From assembly GCF_900103175.1 (NCBI RefSeq), contig NZ_FNLF01000002.1:2370136-2434135 (forward strand): a stretch of DNA of 64,000 bases, read 5' to 3'. Of the stretch, positions 45,587-54,704 are shown piece after piece. A model generated the notes under the pieces. The model saw only the letters and a list, made by a program, of their open reading frames with translations, was not told where the DNA came from and searched no databases. The translations under genes and the position numbers were made by a program. Positions within the stretch are counted from its first letter, which is position 1. Every line of letters starts with the position of its first letter. The DNA comes from Tsukamurella pulmonis (GTDB lineage Bacteria > Actinomycetota > Actinomycetes > Mycobacteriales > Mycobacteriaceae).

Positions 45587-46201
45587 GTGACCGACGACGC
45601 CGGATACGAATCGACTCCCACCAGCGAGGCACTCATCGCCGCCGCCCGCACGGAGTTCACCCGGCGCGGTTTCGACGGTGCCCGCGTGGCGCGGATCGCC
45701 GCCGAGGCCGGCGTCAACAAGGAGCGCATCTACGGCTACTTCGGCAGCAAGGAGGGCCTGTTCGAGGTGGTGATGGCCAAGGCGCTCACCGAGCACGTCG
45801 AGCACAGCCCGTTCCTCGAGGGGCAGACCCTCACCGAGCACGTCATGGCGGCCTACGACCACCATCGCCGCGACCCCGAGCTCGTGCGGCTGCTGATGTG
45901 GGAATCGCTGCACTACGACGCGGACGAGGGGCGGACGCCGCCGTTCAGCGACGGTCGCCGGGAGTTCTACCGCCGCAAGGTCGAGCGGCTACGGGCCGTG
46001 ACCGGCGGCACCGACGATCTGCGTGCCGCGGTCGCGCTGTACGCGGCCATCGGCCTGCAGGCGGCGCCCTTCATGATCCCGCAGCTCGGCGCGATCATCC
46101 TCGACCGGCCGATCTCGGACGACGAGGTGCAGCAGATGCTCCGCCCGCTGATCGAGCAGACCGTCCGCTTCATCGAGCAGCGCCTGACCGAGCAGGCCTG
46201 A
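45587..46201 (+). CDS. TetR family repressor of the MFS gene
   Basis: 204 residues from GTG 45587. The DNA-binding domain is IAAARTEFTRRGFDGARVAR, then IAAEAGVNKERIYGYFGSKE with the TetR recognition helix ending in YGYFGSK (residues 15-60). The C-terminal domain contains MAAYDHHRRDPELVRLLMWE and a final helix LIEQTVRFIEQRL, as in AcrR-like repressors with a TetR_C domain. Two palindromes upstream of its start are the probable targets. It ends three bases before the convergent LIP lipase stop. Confidence 0.94.
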   Translation: MTDDAGYESTPTSEALIAAARTEFTRRGFDGARVARIAAEAGVNKERIYGYFGSKEGLFEVVMAKALTEHVEHSPFLEGQTLTEHVMAAYDHHRRDPELVRLLMWESLHYDADEGRTPPFSDGRREFYRRKVERLRAVTGGTDDLRAAVALYAAIGLQAAPFMIPQLGAIILDRPISDDEVQQMLRPLIEQTVRFIEQRLTEQA

Positions 46202-46204
46202 ACC

Positions 46205-47335
46205 TCACCCGGAGCAGGTGCTGCGCGCCGGCCGTCCGGCGAACCGGTCCTCGATCCACCGCCCGACGGTGCCCATGTCCGCCGTACTGGTGTGGCCGCC
46301 CGCACGGGGGGCCAGCTCGAGCGGCACTCCCGCCCGGCACAGGTCGGCGCTCGCGCGCAACGTCCACGCCGGGTCGACGAGATCGTCCGACCTGCCATAG
46401 ACCACCAGTGCGGGGATCCCGCGGTTCGGCGTGCGCGGCAGCTGATTGCGGTCGAAGAACGCGGCGAACCGCGCGCGGACGCCGGGCTCGGGCCGCACGT
46501 CGTCGGGCACCACGCTGGACAGGTTCACCGTCGCGGGCATGCGCGCCGTGCACGAGAGCAGCGCGTCGCGCTGCGCCAGGATCGGGCCGCGCAGCACCGC
46601 CTCGGTCCGGATGCTCGGGTCGACGGCCTGCGCGCCGCGCACCAGCATCGGCGCGATCGCGTACTGCGTCGGCGAGAGCCGTCCCGCGTCGACGGCGGGC
46701 AGGTAGTCGATGCGCAGCGCGGGCGAGACCATCGCGTTGCCGGCGAAGCGCAGTTCCGGCGTCCTGGTCGGCGCGAGCTCGGCGGCCGCCTCGGTGGCCC
46801 TGCCGCCCTGGGAGTTTCCGTAGAGCACCGTCTGCGGCGTGAACCGCACGGGGAGGGTCCGCGCCGCGCGGACCGACCCGAGCATGTCCAACCCGTGCGA
46901 GGTGGAGTCGAGATACGGGTGCACGCCCTCCCCGCCGAGGCCCTGGTAGTCGGTGAGTACGACGGCGAAGCCCCGGCGCAGCAGGTCGGCGAGGTAGGGG
47001 GCGTTGCCGAACTGGTCGGGCACCGTCGTCGGGGCGCACTGCCGGTTCACGCCCGACGTTCCGTGTCCCATCGCCACCAGCGGCCGGCCGCCGGCCGGTT
47101 CGGGGCCGCGGGGCACGTACACCCCGGCGGTGACGGTGATCGGTGCGCCGGACGGGGTCCGGGAGACGTACTGGATACGGGTCGCCGTGGTGTCGCGGAC
47201 ACCGTCGGGCAGCGCGAGCGGCCCCTGACCGACGACGGTGCCGAGCGCGGGCGCGGGGGCCGGCGTCGCGGTCGCGGGCGATGCCGGGGCGAGCAGCGCC
47301 GTCGCGGCGAGCACCGCGAGCAGCGGGCGCCTCAT
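46205..47335 (-). CDS. Secreted lipase of the LIP family
   Basis: 376 residues from ATG 47335 (ATGA overlap with the DUF4185 gene). The signal peptide ends near residue 24 (ATATPAPAPA). The secretory lipase fold shows LVAMGHGTSGVNRQCAPT, VVLTDYQGLGGEGVHPYL, a nucleophile elbow VLYGNSQGGRATEAA, an acid in VYGRSDDLVDP and His in GGHTSTAD near residue 345. Cysteines near 110, 258, 328 and the C-terminus suggest disulfides. LIP enzymes hydrolyse triacylglycerols and esters outside the cell. It is the downstream gene of a two-gene unit. Confidence 0.93.
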   Translation of the reverse strand: MRRPLLAVLAATALLAPASPATATPAPAPALGTVVGQGPLALPDGVRDTTATRIQYVSRTPSGAPITVTAGVYVPRGPEPAGGRPLVAMGHGTSGVNRQCAPTTVPDQFGNAPYLADLLRRGFAVVLTDYQGLGGEGVHPYLDSTSHGLDMLGSVRAARTLPVRFTPQTVLYGNSQGGRATEAAAELAPTRTPELRFAGNAMVSPALRIDYLPAVDAGRLSPTQYAIAPMLVRGAQAVDPSIRTEAVLRGPILAQRDALLSCTARMPATVNLSSVVPDDVRPEPGVRARFAAFFDRNQLPRTPNRGIPALVVYGRSDDLVDPAWTLRASADLCRAGVPLELAPRAGGHTSTADMGTVGRWIEDRFAGRPARSTCSG

Positions 47336-48327
47336 GACCGCGCCTTCCGCAGGGCGCCGGTGAACATCATCGACTTGTACGGGTGGCCCACCGCGGTGTT
47401 CCACTGCGAGACCACCAGCCGCGCGGAGGCGAGCGTCGAACCGGGGACGAGGTAGCCGCCGTAGAGCTGGGCGACCCGCCCCGCGGCGTGGTCCTCGTCC
47501 TGCCAGGAGGAGCCCTGCAGCAGCGTCACGGGCTCGGACCAGCGGCCGTCGATGCGGTCGGCGAAGCGCGCCGCGATCCGGTATCCGGCGGCGTCGAAGT
47601 ACGTCAGCACCCAGATTCCTTCCACGAGTGAGAGTGAGAGTTCGCCGTAGCCCCGGCCGAGTGCGAGATCGGTGGGCGGATTGCCCCAGGCCCAGCCCGT
47701 CTCCCGGGTCCAGCCCCAGGGCTCCCATTCGACGTTGAGGCCGTCGCGGAGCGTCGGCAGGGTCTTCGTCGGCATCCGGTGCAGCCGCAGCCCCTTGTCG
47801 CGGCTGAGCCCGCCGGTGGAGACGTTGTAGGTGTATCCGTCGGGTGCGGGGCACAGCGCCCACATGCACCAGGCACCGTCCGCGTGCCCGGCGTTGTACT
47901 GCGCGACCTCGCGCCAGGTGGCGGCACCGTCGTCGCTGCGCCACAGGCCCGTCTGCACCACGGTGTCGAGGCTCTGCATCGTCATGGTGTGCAGGTACAG
48001 CGACCCGTCGACCTCGATGCAGGTGGTGGGCAGGATCGTGGTGAAGCGACCGGTGTCGTGCGAGTAGTCGAGGAGCTGCCGCGCCCGCTGCGGATCGGGC
48101 CCCGCGGCGCGGCGCATGACGCCGTTGCGATCACCGAACAGGCCGACGGGGGAGCGCCAGTCGCCCGCGCCGATGCTCAGCCCCTCGAAGGTGTCGCCGA
48201 AGACGTAGAGCACCTCGTCGCCCACCCGGCAGGCGATTCCGAGGTCGGTGCCGCCGACGGCGAAGCGCGTGACCGGGGTGACGTCCCGCAACTTGTGCAG
48301 GCGTCCGGTTCCGATCGACTGGGCCAC
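47332..48327 (-). CDS. DUF4185 domain protein (beta-propeller, sialidase-like)
   Basis: 331 residues from GTG 48327; longer upstream options extend into poorly coding DNA. The sequence shows propeller-like repeats: YVFGDTFEGLSIGAGDWRSP, GLWRSDDGAATWREVAQYNA (an Asp-box-like motif), GYGELSLSLVEGIWVLTYFD, GRVAQLYGGYLVPGSTLASA. DUF4185 proteins are usually exported carbohydrate-active or surface proteins, but this one has no clear signal peptide from this start. Coupling to a secreted lipase suggests a joint extracellular or envelope role. Confidence 0.85.
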   Translation of the reverse strand: MAQSIGTGRLHKLRDVTPVTRFAVGGTDLGIACRVGDEVLYVFGDTFEGLSIGAGDWRSPVGLFGDRNGVMRRAAGPDPQRARQLLDYSHDTGRFTTILPTTCIEVDGSLYLHTMTMQSLDTVVQTGLWRSDDGAATWREVAQYNAGHADGAWCMWALCPAPDGYTYNVSTGGLSRDKGLRLHRMPTKTLPTLRDGLNVEWEPWGWTRETGWAWGNPPTDLALGRGYGELSLSLVEGIWVLTYFDAAGYRIAARFADRIDGRWSEPVTLLQGSSWQDEDHAAGRVAQLYGGYLVPGSTLASARLVVSQWNTAVGHPYKSMMFTGALRKARS

Positions 48328-48426
48328 GTCGGTCAGCCTGCCAGACGACGGGCCCGTGCGCGCGCCGGAAACGCGAGGGCCGTGAAAACGGCTGTGCGCG
48401 CGGCCCCGCGGGCGCACCATGGAGGC

Positions 48427-48672
48427 ATGGACACGTTCACGGGACGCGAACTCTACGAGGCCTTCCACGCGGATTACGACGCCGTGACCGACCGGGACGC
48501 GCGGATCTACGACGCGCAGGGCCGGCTGCTCGCGGCGGGGAGGCTGGCCGGCTTGCGGCTCGACGAGTCGAGCGGCGCGGAGGTCGTCGAGTACAGCTTC
48601 ACGTCACTGCACCCGGACCTGCCCTGGGACGCCGCGCATCGCATCGAACTCGCGCCGCAGCCCGTGCAGTGA
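48427..48672 (+). CDS. Small hypothetical protein (81 aa)
   Basis: 81 residues from ATG 48427, with GGAGG five to six bases upstream as a convincing ribosome site. It reads as a compact alpha/beta domain: MDTFTGRELYEAFHADYDAV, a strand-turn DARIYDAQGRLLAAGRLAG, and EVVEYSFTSLHPDLPWDAAH. I do not recognise the family. It lies between divergent DUF4185 and convergent DUF417 genes, three bases from the latter's stop. Good codon positions and the Shine-Dalgarno support a real gene. Confidence 0.6.
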   Translation: MDTFTGRELYEAFHADYDAVTDRDARIYDAQGRLLAAGRLAGLRLDESSGAEVVEYSFTSLHPDLPWDAAHRIELAPQPVQ

Positions 48673-48675
48673 ACG

Positions 48676-49146
48676 TCAGGCCGCGATCGCGCCGGTCGTG
48701 ACCGGATCACCCTTCTTCTCGAACGCGGGCGTGCCGACCGCCAGCGCGAGTGCGGCGCCCAGCAGCACGACGTCCTTGAGGATGAAGGGATCGGGAGGCA
48801 TCGCCCCGAGGTCGTAGTCGATCGAGGTGAACAGGAACGACGACGTGCCGACGAACATGCCGGCCGATCCGAGCACCGCCAGGTCGTTGGCGCGCTGGGA
48901 GGCCGTGCCGGCGACGAGCAGCGCGGTGACGCCCAACTCGACGACACCGATGGCGGAGGACACCGTGCGCAGCGGCGCGACGTCCAGGAGCCACGACATC
49001 AGCGGGCTGCGACTGATCAGCGGCTCGATCGCGTTGGCCTCCTCGGCGGTGAACTTGGCCACGCCGTTCCAGCCGATGTTGATGACCAGGCCGGCGCGGA
49101 TGACGTGCAGGCCCAGGATGCTGACGTTCTTCCTTGTGATCTTCAC
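48676..49146 (-). CDS. DUF417 (YkgB/RclC-like) membrane protein
   Basis: 156 residues from GTG 49146. Four hydrophobic helices. The family signature near the first helix is VINIGWNGVAKFTAEEANAI followed by EPLISRSPLMSWL, matching the wiG..KFt..EA..I.PlI..SP pattern of DUF417. Relatives such as E. coli RclC are induced by reactive chlorine species; the biochemical function is unknown. It is monocistronic, with the tRNA-Leu and its terminator about 100 bases upstream on the same strand. Confidence 0.87.
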   Translation of the reverse strand: MKITRKNVSILGLHVIRAGLVINIGWNGVAKFTAEEANAIEPLISRSPLMSWLLDVAPLRTVSSAIGVVELGVTALLVAGTASQRANDLAVLGSAGMFVGTSSFLFTSIDYDLGAMPPDPFILKDVVLLGAALALAVGTPAFEKKGDPVTTGAIAA

Positions 49147-49245
49147 GATGCGAGCGTAGGAGCGCGCATCCGCCCGGACGGTCGAATGGGCCGCCGGCCG
49201 TTGCGATGTCACCGTTCCGTAAGAACATCCGACGGCCCGGATACA

Positions 49246-49275
49246 CGAAAACCCCGGCCGGAGCCGGGGTTTTCG
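49246..49275 (-). terminator. Rho-independent terminator after tRNA-Leu
   Basis: A 13-bp perfect stem (CGAAAACCCCGGC / GCCGGGGTTTTCG) with a 4-base loop lies six bases beyond the tRNA 3' end. The T run forms part of the stem on the minus strand. No plus-strand gene ends just upstream, so it serves the tRNA. Confidence 0.85.
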
Positions 49276-49280
49276 TTCTG

Positions 49281-49366
49281 TGCGCGGAGGGGGACTTGAA
49301 CCCCCACGTCCGTTAATAGGACACTAGCACCTCAAGCTAGCGCGTCTGCCATTCCGCCACCCGCGC
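49281..49366 (-). tRNA. tRNA-Leu (anticodon GAG)
   Basis: Read on the minus strand, the 86-base gene has acceptor arm GCGCGGG/TCCGCGC with discriminator A and anticodon stem CTAGC/GCTAG around loop TTGAGGT. The anticodon GAG reads CUC/CUU. The long variable arm (TGTCCTATTAACGGACG) is typical of class II tRNA-Leu, and the T arm is GGGGG-TTCAAGT-CCCCC. CCA is not encoded. A tRNA-Leu beside the M20 gene also occurs in related genomes, as far as I recall. Confidence 0.96.
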
Positions 49367-49469
49367 TGGGAAGCTCGTTCACAGTAATCCACGCGCGCCC
49401 GCGAATCCAAATCGGCACGTCGGACCCCCTGCGGTGGCCGCCGCGGTGTCGGTGCTCCGTGATAGTCAT

Positions 49470-50810
49470 ATGGGTGTGTCTACTCCAGTGAACGCACTCG
49501 ACGAGGTCGTCGAGACGGTGAGCGCCCTCATCCGCTTCGACACCACCAACACCGGTGAGCTCGAGACCACCCGGGGCGAGGCCGACTGCGCCCGCTGGGT
49601 GCAGGCCCGCCTGGAGGAGGTGGGGTACGAGACCGTGTACGTCGAGTCCGGGCAGCCCGGCCGCGGCAACGTCTTCGCCACCCTGCGCGGCGCCGATCCG
49701 AAGCGTGGCAGCCTACTCGTGCACGGTCATCTCGACGTGGTTCCCGCCGAGCCGGCCGACTGGAGCGTGCACCCCTTCTCCGGCGCCGTCGAGGACGGCT
49801 ACGTCTGGGGCCGCGGCGCGGTCGACATGAAGGACATGTGCGGGATCATGCTGGCGCTCGCGCGCCAGCTCAAGTCCAGCGGCACCGTCCCGCCCCGCGA
49901 CATCACCTTCGCCTTCCTGGCGGACGAGGAGGCCGGCGGTACGTGGGGCTCGCACTGGTTGGTGCAGCACCGCCCCGAGCTGTTCGCCGGTGTCACCGAG
50001 GCCGTCGGCGAGGTCGGCGGCTTCTCGCTGACCGTCGACACCCCGTCGGGCGACAAGAAGCGCCTCTACCTGGTCGAGTCGGCCGAGAAGAGCATGTGCT
50101 GGATGCGGTTGACGGCGAAGGCCCGGGCCGGGCACGGCTCGTTCGTCCACGAGGACAACGCCGTCACCCTGCTCTCCGAGGCCGTCGCGCGGCTCGGACG
50201 GCACAAGTTCCCGCTCGTGCTCACCGACAGCGTGATCGCCTTCCTGCGCGCGCTCGACCGGGAGTCCACGATCGACATCGATCTCGACGCCCCGGACCTG
50301 GAGGGGCAGCTCGCCAAGATCGGCGGTCTCGCCCGCATCGTCGGAGCCACTCTGCGGGACACGGCGAACCCGACGATGCTCAACGCCGGCTACAAGGCCA
50401 ACGTGATCCCGCAGACGGCCGAGGCCGTGGTCGACTGCCGAGTGCTGCCGGGCCGCCAGGCCGCGTTCGAGCGCGAGCTCGACGAGATCCTCGGGCCGGA
50501 CATCGAACGCGAGTGGATCACCAAGCTCGACTCGTACGAGACCCAGTTCGACGGTGCCCTCGTGGACGCCATGAACGAGGCGATCCTGGCGTTCGACCCC
50601 GACGGCCGCACCGTCCCGTACATGCTGTCGGGCGGGACCGACGCGAAGGCCTTCGCCAAGCTCGGCATCCGCTGCTTCGGGTTCGCGCCGCTCCAGCTGC
50701 CCGAGGACCTGGACTTCGCGTCCCTGTTCCACGGCGTCGACGAGCGCGTGCCCGTCGACGCACTGCTGTTCGGCACCAAGGTGTTCGAGCACTTCCTGAT
50801 GAACTCCTGA
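49470..50810 (+). CDS. M20/M28 family zinc peptidase (dipeptidase-like)
   Basis: 446 residues from ATG 49470; the GTG at 49476 is possible. M20 metal ligands are in LLVHGHLDVVPAE (His), WGRGAVDMKDMCG (Asp), LADEEAGGTWGS (Glu-Glu) and the late SLFHGVDERVP (His). A dimerisation lid domain occupies about residues 200-320. Actinobacterial members act on dipeptides or acylated amino acids in the cytosol. Orthologue position matches Rv2141c, next to the PEBP gene. The stop is 21 bases before ybhB. Confidence 0.94.
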   Translation: MGVSTPVNALDEVVETVSALIRFDTTNTGELETTRGEADCARWVQARLEEVGYETVYVESGQPGRGNVFATLRGADPKRGSLLVHGHLDVVPAEPADWSVHPFSGAVEDGYVWGRGAVDMKDMCGIMLALARQLKSSGTVPPRDITFAFLADEEAGGTWGSHWLVQHRPELFAGVTEAVGEVGGFSLTVDTPSGDKKRLYLVESAEKSMCWMRLTAKARAGHGSFVHEDNAVTLLSEAVARLGRHKFPLVLTDSVIAFLRALDRESTIDIDLDAPDLEGQLAKIGGLARIVGATLRDTANPTMLNAGYKANVIPQTAEAVVDCRVLPGRQAAFERELDEILGPDIEREWITKLDSYETQFDGALVDAMNEAILAFDPDGRTVPYMLSGGTDAKAFAKLGIRCFGFAPLQLPEDLDFASLFHGVDERVPVDALLFGTKVFEHFLMNS

Positions 50811-50831
50811 CCCACGACGAGAGGAAAGACG

Positions 50832-51368
50832 ATGACCGCACCGTTCGATCCGTACGCCGGCCTGCCCGCGCTCCCGCAGCTGACCGTCACGTCCGCGGAC
50901 TTCACCGACGGCGCCGAGCTGCCCGTCGCCCAGCGCAGCGGCATCATGGGCGCGGGCGGCGAGGACGTCTCGCCCCAGTTGTCCTGGACCGGCGCGCCCG
51001 AGGGCACCAAGTCCTACGCCGTCACCTGCTACGACCCCGACGCCCCCACCGCCTCCGGGTTCTGGCACTGGGCCGTCGCGAACATCCCCGCCTCCGTCAC
51101 CTCGCTCGCCGCCGGCGCGGGCGACGGTGCGCCGGGCTCGCTCCCGGAGGGCGCCCTCACGCTGGGCAACGACGCGAGCCTGCCCCGCTACGTCGGCGCG
51201 GCGCCGCCCGCCGGACACGGCCCGCACCGGTACATCTTCGTCGTGCACGCGCTCGGCGTGGAGAAGCTGGACCTACCGGCCACCGCCACGCCCGCGTACC
51301 TGGGCTTCAACCTCTTCGGCGCCGCGATCGCCCGCGGCGCGATCACGGCCACGTACGCACAGCAGTAG
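50832..51368 (+). CDS. YbhB/YbcL (PEBP) family protein
   Basis: 178 residues from ATG 50832 with GAGAGGAAAG upstream. The phosphatidylethanolamine-binding-protein fold shows the two family motifs: [20 protein letters not shown] (DPDxP) and [14 protein letters not shown] (GxHR) that line the anion pocket. No signal peptide. The mycobacterial orthologue Rv2140c is known as a PEBP-like protein of unclear ligand. It is probably co-transcribed with the M20 peptidase and ends in front of a bidirectional terminator. Confidence 0.95.
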   Translation: MTAPFDPYAGLPALPQLTVTSADFTDGAELPVAQRSGIMGAGGEDVSPQLSWTGAPEGTKSYAVTCYDPDAPTASGFWHWAVANIPASVTSLAAGAGDGAPGSLPEGALTLGNDASLPRYVGAAPPAGHGPHRYIFVVHALGVEKLDLPATATPAYLGFNLFGAAIARGAITATYAQQ

Positions 51369-51373
51369 CCCGT

Positions 51374-51420
51374 ACGACGAAGGCCGCGCCCCCGGACATC
51401 GGGAGCGCGGCCTTCGTCGT
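51374..51420. terminator. Bidirectional terminator between ybhB and pyrD
   Basis: A 16-bp perfect stem (ACGACGAAGGCCGCGC / GCGCGGCCTTCGTCGT) with a 15-base loop lies between the convergent stops at 51368 and 51432. It lacks a strong T tract, as is common in high-GC actinobacteria. Confidence 0.85.
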
Positions 51421-51431
51421 CGAACGGCGCG

Positions 51432-52535
51432 TCAGCGATCCACGCCGACGGCCTCGGAGATCGACGCGAAGCCGTCGGCGCGCAGCCGCGCCGCCAGCTC
51501 CTTGTGCACGGAACGCGTCCACGCCGGACCGCCGTAGATGAACTGCGTGTACACCTGCACGAGCGAGGCGCCGGCGCGGATGCGCTCGTAGACGTCGTCG
51601 GCGCTGTCGATGCCGCCGACCGAGATCAGCACCAGGTCGTCGCCCACGCGGGCGGCGAGGCGCCGCAGGACCTCCAGCGAGCGGGCCTTGACCGGCAGGC
51701 CGGAGAGGCCGCCCGCGCCGATCGCCTCGACCTCGGCCGCCGGAGTGGACAGGCCCTCCCGGCTGATCGTGGTGTTCGTCGCGACGATGCCGGCGAGGCC
51801 GAGCTCCAGCGCGAGGTCGGCGACCGCGTCGACGTCCCCGTCGGCGAGGTCGGGTGCGATCTTCACCAGCACGGGCACGCTGACGGTGTCGAGCACCGCC
51901 TGCAGGACGGGGCGCAGCGACTCGGTCGCCTGCAGATCGCGGAGACCGGGGGTGTTGGGGGAGGAGACGTTGACCACGATGAAGTCGGCGAGCGGGCCGA
52001 GCAGCATGGCGCTGATCCGGTAGTCGTCGGCGGCGCCCTCGAGCGGCGTGACCTTCGTCTTGCCGATGTTCGCGCCGATGGGGACGGCGGTCGGGCCCGC
52101 GTCGCGCTTGCGCAGTTCGTTGGCGGCGGCGCCCGAGCCGTAGTTGTTGAACCCCATCCGGTTGATCAGGGCGTGGTCGTCGGGCAGCCGGAACAGGCGC
52201 GGCGTGGGGTTACCGGGCTGCGGGTGCGCGGTCACGGTGCCGATCTCGGCGAAACCGAAGCCGAGCGCGCCCCAGCCGTTGACGGCGCGGGCGTTCTTGT
52301 CGAATCCGGCGGCCAGGCCCACGGGCGCGGGGAAGCGGACGCCGAACACCGTCTGCTCGAGGATCGGATCACGATGCGCCAGGGCCCGTCGAATACCGGC
52401 GCGCACCGGCGGGACCGCCGTCGTGCCGCGGATCAGGCCGAACACCAGGTGGTGGATGCGTTCGGGCGAGACGAGGAACATCACCTGCAACAACGACCGG
52501 TAGATCGCCTGGGACATCGCCGACATGGTGCTCAC
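51432..52535 (-). CDS. pyrD: Dihydroorotate dehydrogenase (quinone), class 2
   Basis: 367 residues from GTG 52535, which gives a GTGA overlap with the DUF5703 gene; ATG 52526 is the alternative. An N-terminal membrane-associating helical region ([20 protein letters not shown]) marks the class 2 quinone-linked type. FMN-barrel motifs are [45 protein letters not shown] with the catalytic Ser, and [10 protein letters not shown]. It oxidises dihydroorotate to orotate in pyrimidine synthesis. The position next to DUF5703 and lppL matches mycobacterial gene order. Confidence 0.97.
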   Translation of the reverse strand: MSTMSAMSQAIYRSLLQVMFLVSPERIHHLVFGLIRGTTAVPPVRAGIRRALAHRDPILEQTVFGVRFPAPVGLAAGFDKNARAVNGWGALGFGFAEIGTVTAHPQPGNPTPRLFRLPDDHALINRMGFNNYGSGAAANELRKRDAGPTAVPIGANIGKTKVTPLEGAADDYRISAMLLGPLADFIVVNVSSPNTPGLRDLQATESLRPVLQAVLDTVSVPVLVKIAPDLADGDVDAVADLALELGLAGIVATNTTISREGLSTPAAEVEAIGAGGLSGLPVKARSLEVLRRLAARVGDDLVLISVGGIDSADDVYERIRAGASLVQVYTQFIYGGPAWTRSVHKELAARLRADGFASISEAVGVDR

Positions 52536-52771
52536 AACCCCTTCGTGGCGTCCGGCGGCAGCATGCCGGACGTTTTCGTGCGTTTGCGGCGCAGCAGGAC
52601 CCGCCGCGAACCGTCGGTGTACAGCCGCACACGAGAGAGCTCCCACCCGCCGAATTCGGCCTCGATGGCGAGCCGCATCGCTGCGGTCACACGCGAGACC
52701 TCCCGCGGCAATCGCAACGGCAGGAAATCGTACTCGTCCTCATCGGGGGCACTCCGGGTGCTGCTGGTCAA
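52532..52771 (-). CDS. DUF5703 family protein
   Basis: 79 residues from ATG 52771. It matches the small actinobacterial DUF5703 family found immediately upstream of pyrD: acidic N-terminus [20 protein letters not shown], then a [19 protein letters not shown] beta/basic segment. No enzymatic motif. The stop overlaps the pyrD start by four bases, so translation is coupled. The function is unknown. Confidence 0.9.
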   Translation of the reverse strand: MTSSTRSAPDEDEYDFLPLRLPREVSRVTAAMRLAIEAEFGGWELSRVRLYTDGSRRVLLRRKRTKTSGMLPPDATKGL

Positions 52772-52781
52772 TGTCCGTTCC

Positions 52782-53795
52782 CTACCGAGTGGGGATCGCC
52801 TGGATGCCGGCGCCCGTGGCCGACTGGACGTAGAGCGTCCCCGTCGTGGAGTCCACCGCGATGGCGTTCGGCTGGCGCACCGTCGGGAACAGCTTGCGCT
52901 GCTCGGGGATGCCGGTGTTGAGCGCGTAGCCGACGACCTCGTTCGTGGCGGTGCGGCTGACCCACATCAGTTCGTCGCTCTCGTCGTAGCCCACCGCCCA
53001 CGGCGAGCCGGCCACCGGGTAGAGGAACTTCTGCATCAGCGGCGCGACGGTGTAGCCGATCACCTGGTTCTTGCCCGTGTCGATCGCGAACAGCCGTCCG
53101 TAGGGGTCGACGGCGGCGTTGGTGATGCCGCGCCCCACCCGCAGGCCCTTGCCGAGCTTGCCGCCCGGCACGTCGACCTCGGACAGGGAGGACTGCAGGC
53201 GGTCGACGACCGCCACGTCGCCGTCGTGCACCAGGATCCGGCTCGCCTCGACGGGGCCGGTGATGGTCTTCGGCTCGGAGGAGTCGCCGAGAACGACGAT
53301 GCGGCCGTCGGACGTCCCGGCGAGGACCGAGGCACCGTCGACGCGGTACGGGGCGACGGTGAGGACCTCCCCGTCGACGTCGTAGGTCTTCCGCCCCTCC
53401 GACACCGCACCATCGGAGTCCGACGGCAGCGCGACGACCTGCTTGCCGGCCGCGACCAGGAAGCCGCCGTCCTGGTCGGGCACGACCTGACTCGGTCGAG
53501 CGGGCAATGTCGACCGCCCGGCCACCGTCAGGCCGCCGTCGACCCGGTACCGCACCACCTCGGTTCCCTCGATGGCGGCCAGCTGCCGGCTGACGGGGTC
53601 GAAGGCCAGTCCTTCGCCCGCAGCGGCGGGTGCGACCACTCCGGCCGGCGGGGTCGCCGGCTCCGGCGCGACGGCGGGCGTGGCCGGGACGATCGTGGGG
53701 CGGTCCTCGCGGGCGGGCGTCGTGGAGCAACCGGCGAGCGCGACCGTCGCGACGACGGCGAGAGCGGCGATCCGGGAGGCGAATGTGCGGGTCAT
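52782..53795 (-). CDS. lppL: Lipoprotein with beta-propeller, LppL-like
   Basis: 337 residues from ATG 53795. A signal peptide ends in the lipobox LAGC with Cys23. A Pro-rich linker (AVAPEPATPPAG) is followed by YVTN/SMP-like propeller repeats, each with D-x-R/G turns (GLAFDPVSRQLAAIEGTEVV, NAAVDPYGRLFAIDTGKNQV, NAIAVDSTTGTLYVQSA). Such extracellular lipoproteins have no defined ligand. It lies ten bases upstream of the DUF5703 gene on the same strand and is probably the first gene of an lppL-DUF5703-pyrD unit. It is divergent from uppP. Confidence 0.9.
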   Translation of the reverse strand: MTRTFASRIAALAVVATVALAGCSTTPAREDRPTIVPATPAVAPEPATPPAGVVAPAAAGEGLAFDPVSRQLAAIEGTEVVRYRVDGGLTVAGRSTLPARPSQVVPDQDGGFLVAAGKQVVALPSDSDGAVSEGRKTYDVDGEVLTVAPYRVDGASVLAGTSDGRIVVLGDSSEPKTITGPVEASRILVHDGDVAVVDRLQSSLSEVDVPGGKLGKGLRVGRGITNAAVDPYGRLFAIDTGKNQVIGYTVAPLMQKFLYPVAGSPWAVGYDESDELMWVSRTATNEVVGYALNTGIPEQRKLFPTVRQPNAIAVDSTTGTLYVQSATGAGIQAIPTR

Positions 53796-53852
53796 GATCC
53801 CTCGAAACTACCGCCCCGGAGGCGACCCGGCTGCGGCCGGTAGCCTGCCCGG

Positions 53853-54704
53853 GTGGACATGACGTGGTTGCAGGCGATCGTGCTCGGCTTGGTGCAGGGA
53901 TTGACGGAGTTCCTCCCCGTCTCGTCCTCGGGGCACCTGCGGATCGTCTCGGAGCTCTGGTTCGGCGACGACGCGGGCGCCTCGTTCACCGCGGTCACCC
54001 AGTTGGGCACCGAGGCGGCGGTACTCATCTACTTCGCGCGCGACATCTACCGGATCGTCCTGGCCTGGTTCCGCGGCCTGTTCGACGCCGGCGAGCGGGG
54101 TGTCGACTACCGCATCGGCTGGTACGTGATCATCGGCACGATCCCGATCGGCGTGCTCGGCTACCTGTTCAAGGACGAGATCCGCACGGCGGCGCGGAAC
54201 CTGTACCTCGTCGCGACGATGCTCATCGTCTTCTCGATCGTCATCTTCGCCGCGGAGTACGTCAGCTCCAAGGTCTACGCGCACCGGCAGCGTCCGCTCG
54301 AGCAGGTCACCGCCCGCGACGGCATCCTCATGGGCCTGGCGCAGTGCCTGGCGCTGATCCCCGGCGTCTCCCGTTCCGGCGCCACGTCGAGCGCCGGCCT
54401 GTTCCTCGGCCTGAGTCGCGAGGCGGCGGTGCGCCTGTCCTTCCTGCTCGCGATCCCCGCCGTCACCGCATCGGGGCTGTTCAGCCTGCCGGACGCCTTC
54501 AAGCCCGCAGGCGAGGGACTCCACGCCTCGGGGCCGCAGCTGCTCGTGGCCACGGTGATCGCCTTCGTCGTGGGGTACGCGGCGATCGCGTGGCTGCTCA
54601 ACTTCGTGGCCAAGCACTCGCTGAACTGGTTCGTCGGGTACCGCATCGCGGTCGGCTTCCTGGTGCTCGGTCTGCTCTGGGGCGGGGTCATCAGCGCGAC
54701 CTGA
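53853..54704 (+). CDS. uppP: Undecaprenyl-diphosphatase UppP (BacA)
   Basis: 283 residues from GTG 53853; ATG 53859 is an alternative. About eight membrane helices. The two catalytic motifs are [20 protein letters not shown] (residues 14-33, Glu and Ser-rich loop) and [16 protein letters not shown] (about 168-183, Arg/Ser). It removes a phosphate from C55/C50 polyprenyl diphosphate at the outer membrane face so the lipid carrier for peptidoglycan and arabinogalactan is recycled. The 3' end overlaps the convergent lysR by 14 bases. Corresponds to Rv2136c by position. Confidence 0.96.
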   Translation: MDMTWLQAIVLGLVQGLTEFLPVSSSGHLRIVSELWFGDDAGASFTAVTQLGTEAAVLIYFARDIYRIVLAWFRGLFDAGERGVDYRIGWYVIIGTIPIGVLGYLFKDEIRTAARNLYLVATMLIVFSIVIFAAEYVSSKVYAHRQRPLEQVTARDGILMGLAQCLALIPGVSRSGATSSAGLFLGLSREAAVRLSFLLAIPAVTASGLFSLPDAFKPAGEGLHASGPQLLVATVIAFVVGYAAIAWLLNFVAKHSLNWFVGYRIAVGFLVLGLLWGGVISAT

